Shown: positions 20,928-22,430 of the stretch, in pieces
How positions within the stretch are numbered: the first letter of the stretch is position 1
How the letters are laid out: every line of letters starts with the position of its first letter
Origin: a virus
Strand: one strand, 5' to 3'
IMG/VR virus record: IMGVR_UViG_3300045965_000090
Span: 1 to 22,430 of that record
Length of the DNA: 22,430 nucleotides
Made by a program: the position numbers and the translations under genes
The notes under the pieces: generated by a model
The model's database searches: none
The model's input: only the letters and a program-made list of their open reading frames with translations
Told to the model about the DNA's origin: nothing

Positions 20928-21802
20928 GCTGCTTCCTCCACTCCTTCGAGTCCAAGTGCCGACAGGTCGCCGTCGTCATCCTCCGGCGCGTCCCATGTCG
21001 GCAGCTCCAGTGTGATGGGCCGATCCGCATAGCCGCGCCAATCGTTCGTCTGCTGGCAGCGATGGAGTTGGTCCAGGCACGTGCGAAACCTGCTCTCCCC
21101 GCGCAGCAACTGCGCCTCCGTGAGAATGTAGGGCTGGGAGATGTGCGGCTCGTCACTCTCGACAGCGACCAGCACGCAAGGCAGGTCCTTACGCGTCAGC
21201 GTACGGTAGCCATGGCGGTAAAACGCAGACTGGCTCGTGTACAGATATCGAGAAGCGGACTTGCCGAATTCGGTTGGGCTTCCGTCCTTCGTCGTCTTCA
21301 GGTCCACCAGCGCGTCCGCGCCGACGTCCGGGCGACCCTTGCATAGGATGCGGTAGCCAGGCTCGCCATCCGGTCCAGGAGGCGCCTCGTACCACCAGAC
21401 GAGGGTGACTTCGGCTTGGCCACCGCGCAGGTACGCCGCGCAAAGCTCGTCGCGCGTAGCAGCCTCCGCCATCGCCTTGCTCTTGCGATGCATTTTTTCG
21501 GTGAGAATCTCGAGGCCCTCTGCCTCGCATTTCCTGGAAAACGCCTTCCAGTCGTTCCCTGTGCGTCGCTCGCCGTCCCAGATCGCGAACCTGCGGAAGA
21601 ACTGGTCCGGCTCGAATGCGAGCACGTGCGTTGCACTGCCGATGCGCATCGGGTCGGTTACTTTCTTTTTTCGCTTGAGCTCGGCGCGGTAGTGCGCCGG
21701 CGAGCGCAGAATCTCTTTGAGCGTGCTCCAGTTGACCGCGTCGATCCGCTCGTAATCGGCTCGAGAAATGCCGGGGTAAATGCCAGGGGTGTTGGGAATC
21801 AT
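20924..21802 (-). CDS. RecE/PD-(D/E)XK-type exonuclease (292 aa)
   Basis: The start chosen is the ATG at 21802 (MIPNTPGIYPGISRADYERI), preceded by GAGGAGA. The protein follows the exonuclease VIII / DUF3799 plan: opening YPGISRADYERIDAVNWSTL, then GSATHVLAFEP (H59), GGQAEVTLVW (E131), CKGRPDVGADALVDLKTT (D159, D167, K169) and LYTSQSAFYRHGY (Q191, Y195). These are the RecB-nuclease motifs, and all the expected catalytic residues are visible. It would degrade one strand of duplex DNA ends for recombination-dependent replication or repair of phage genomes, working with the ssDNA-binding-like protein next to it. The stop overlaps that gene's GTG. Confidence 0.85.
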   Translation of the reverse strand: MIPNTPGIYPGISRADYERIDAVNWSTLKEILRSPAHYRAELKRKKKVTDPMRIGSATHVLAFEPDQFFRRFAIWDGERRTGNDWKAFSRKCEAEGLEILTEKMHRKSKAMAEAATRDELCAAYLRGGQAEVTLVWWYEAPPGPDGEPGYRILCKGRPDVGADALVDLKTTKDGSPTEFGKSASRYLYTSQSAFYRHGYRTLTRKDLPCVLVAVESDEPHISQPYILTEAQLLRGESRFRTCLDQLHRCQQTNDWRGYADRPITLELPTWDAPEDDDGDLSALGLEGVEEAA

Positions 21803-22014
21803 CAGACTTCTCCTCTCAGTACGGCGCGAACGGCACTGACGAAACCGGGGTACACGTTCTCGGTCGGCGAATACCTGTCGACCCACGTCTGCCGCCAGAT
21901 GCGCGCCCTGCCGTCAGCCTCGATGGCGATGTGGCCATACAGGGTGTCTTCATTGGACAGCTGATGCAGGACAGTCCCGCCCTCGAGCTTGATTTCGTAG
22001 CGTTCCACACTCAT
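21802..22014 (-). CDS. Hypothetical protein (70 aa)
   Basis: The ATG at 22014 lies 4 nt after GGAGGGC and overlaps the previous stop (ATGA); its TGA overlaps the exonuclease ATG by one base. Sequence: MSVERYEIKLEGGTVLHQLS, NEDTLYGHIAIEADGRARIW, then a RQTWVDRYSPTENVYPGFV segment, which suggests a small beta-rich domain. No known motif or cysteines. Position immediately upstream of the exonuclease suggests a recombination or early-function accessory role only by association. Confidence 0.62.
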   Translation of the reverse strand: MSVERYEIKLEGGTVLHQLSNEDTLYGHIAIEADGRARIWRQTWVDRYSPTENVYPGFVSAVRAVLRGEV

Positions 22015-22325
22015 TTCGCCCTCCGAACCATCGCTAGTGCTGCGTTTAGGCATTTCGCGTTCGTCCACATGCACTCCTCAATCTCGTCGCGCAACTCAGA
22101 GGCGGCGGCGCCAGGACGGTGTGCCATCGCCAAAAGCTTCTCGAGCCGCACCCGCACCAAGTCCAATTCGACCATGAGGTTCAAAGGCTCGCCGTTCAGC
22201 CTGACATCGCGCCTCGACTCACACTCGATGCTGCACGTCACAAACCCCGCACCCTCTCCTGGAATCGGGATGCCGCACACTTCGCAGCGCGGAAACCTTG
22301 GAGGCGGTTTCGTTGGGTCGCTCAT
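22011..22325 (-). CDS. Zinc-ribbon hypothetical protein (104 aa)
   Basis: ATG at 22325 overlaps the stop of the partial gene upstream (ATGA). Residues 14-35 contain C14xxC17 and C31xxxC35 (CEVCGIPIPG ... FVTCSIEC), a treble-clef or zinc-ribbon type knuckle. The remainder is two helices: LNLMVELDLVRVRLEKLLAM and AASELRDEIEECMWTNAKCL, followed by NAALAMVRRAK. Function not recognised; a DNA or protein-contact role is plausible from the zinc knuckle. Confidence 0.62.
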   Translation of the reverse strand: MSDPTKPPPRFPRCEVCGIPIPGEGAGFVTCSIECESRRDVRLNGEPLNLMVELDLVRVRLEKLLAMAHRPGAAASELRDEIEECMWTNAKCLNAALAMVRRAK

Positions 22326-22430
22326 CGCGCCGCACCCTGCGACAGAACGAATGCCCGCACCTTGGCCAGGTACGCCCGCGCCCTGACGGGGGATGCGCCA
22401 AGGTCCAGCGCGAGGCGGACGTAGTTCTCG
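22322..22430 (-). CDS. Unknown gene, C-terminal 35 residues only (5' end outside window)
   Basis: The minus-strand frame is open from the window edge to the TGA at 22322, which overlaps the next gene's ATG (ATGA). The visible end is ENYVRLALDLGASPVRARAY, LAKVRAFVLSQGAAR: a helical, Arg/Ala-rich tail. Its overlap with the downstream gene supports it being real, but there is too little to name it. Confidence 0.5.
   Translation of the reverse strand, partial: ENYVRLALDLGASPVRARAYLAKVRAFVLSQGAAR

Overview
The window is a contiguous piece of a GC-rich, tailed double-stranded DNA phage (or prophage) genome with podovirus-type architecture. Evidence for this is the gene order: terminase, P22-like portal, scaffold, capsid, short-tail adaptor, gp10-like tail protein, ejection (internal virion) proteins, tail fibres. 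There is no tape-measure, tail-tube or sheath gene. The layout recalls the Bcep22-like group of podoviruses, but the host cannot be read from the sequence beyond being probably a GC-rich bacterium. No integrase, lysis gene, polymerase or tRNA is visible here.

Plus strand, 1-18867 (virion module). It opens inside the large terminase (5' end outside the window) and continues with the portal (699-2711), a two-FN3-domain decoration protein, two small conserved phage proteins, the scaffold (4136-5293), a small coiled-coil protein and a ribbon-helix-helix DNA-binding protein. A 257-nt leader full of inverted repeats precedes the major capsid protein (6108-7076), which is followed by a decoration-like protein and a strong hairpin. 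Next come an AT-hook-bearing structural protein, the head-tail adaptor, a large gp10-like tail protein with a carbohydrate-binding-like insertion, a GNAT-like protein, an S74-chaperone protein, and three ejection-type proteins. Two tail-fibre genes end the module, the second interrupted by an in-frame TAA. Most neighbours overlap by ATGA or GTGA, so translation is probably coupled along long polycistronic messages.

Minus strand, 22430-18951 (replication/recombination module). It reads toward the virion genes. In order of transcription it holds a partial unknown gene, a zinc-ribbon protein, a 70-aa protein, a RecE/PDDEXK-type exonuclease, an ssDNA-binding-like protein with an acidic tail, a 58-aa predicted secreted protein, an 86-aa protein, an HTPGPW-family protein, a Cys-rich protein, and a second 57-aa secreted protein paralogous to the first. 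The two convergent units meet at a large hairpin (18885-18927).

The most interesting points are: (1) two tandem hairpins upstream of the capsid gene that keep the same internal loop while their outer stems differ; (2) an 11-bp-phased CCATATG operator-like site inside a possible promoter just upstream of the ribbon-helix-helix gene's operon; (3) a duplicated family of tiny secreted CPxDD...GH proteins; (4) the interrupted glycine-rich fibre; and (5) an FN3 protein whose C-terminal domain is a paralogue of the next gene.
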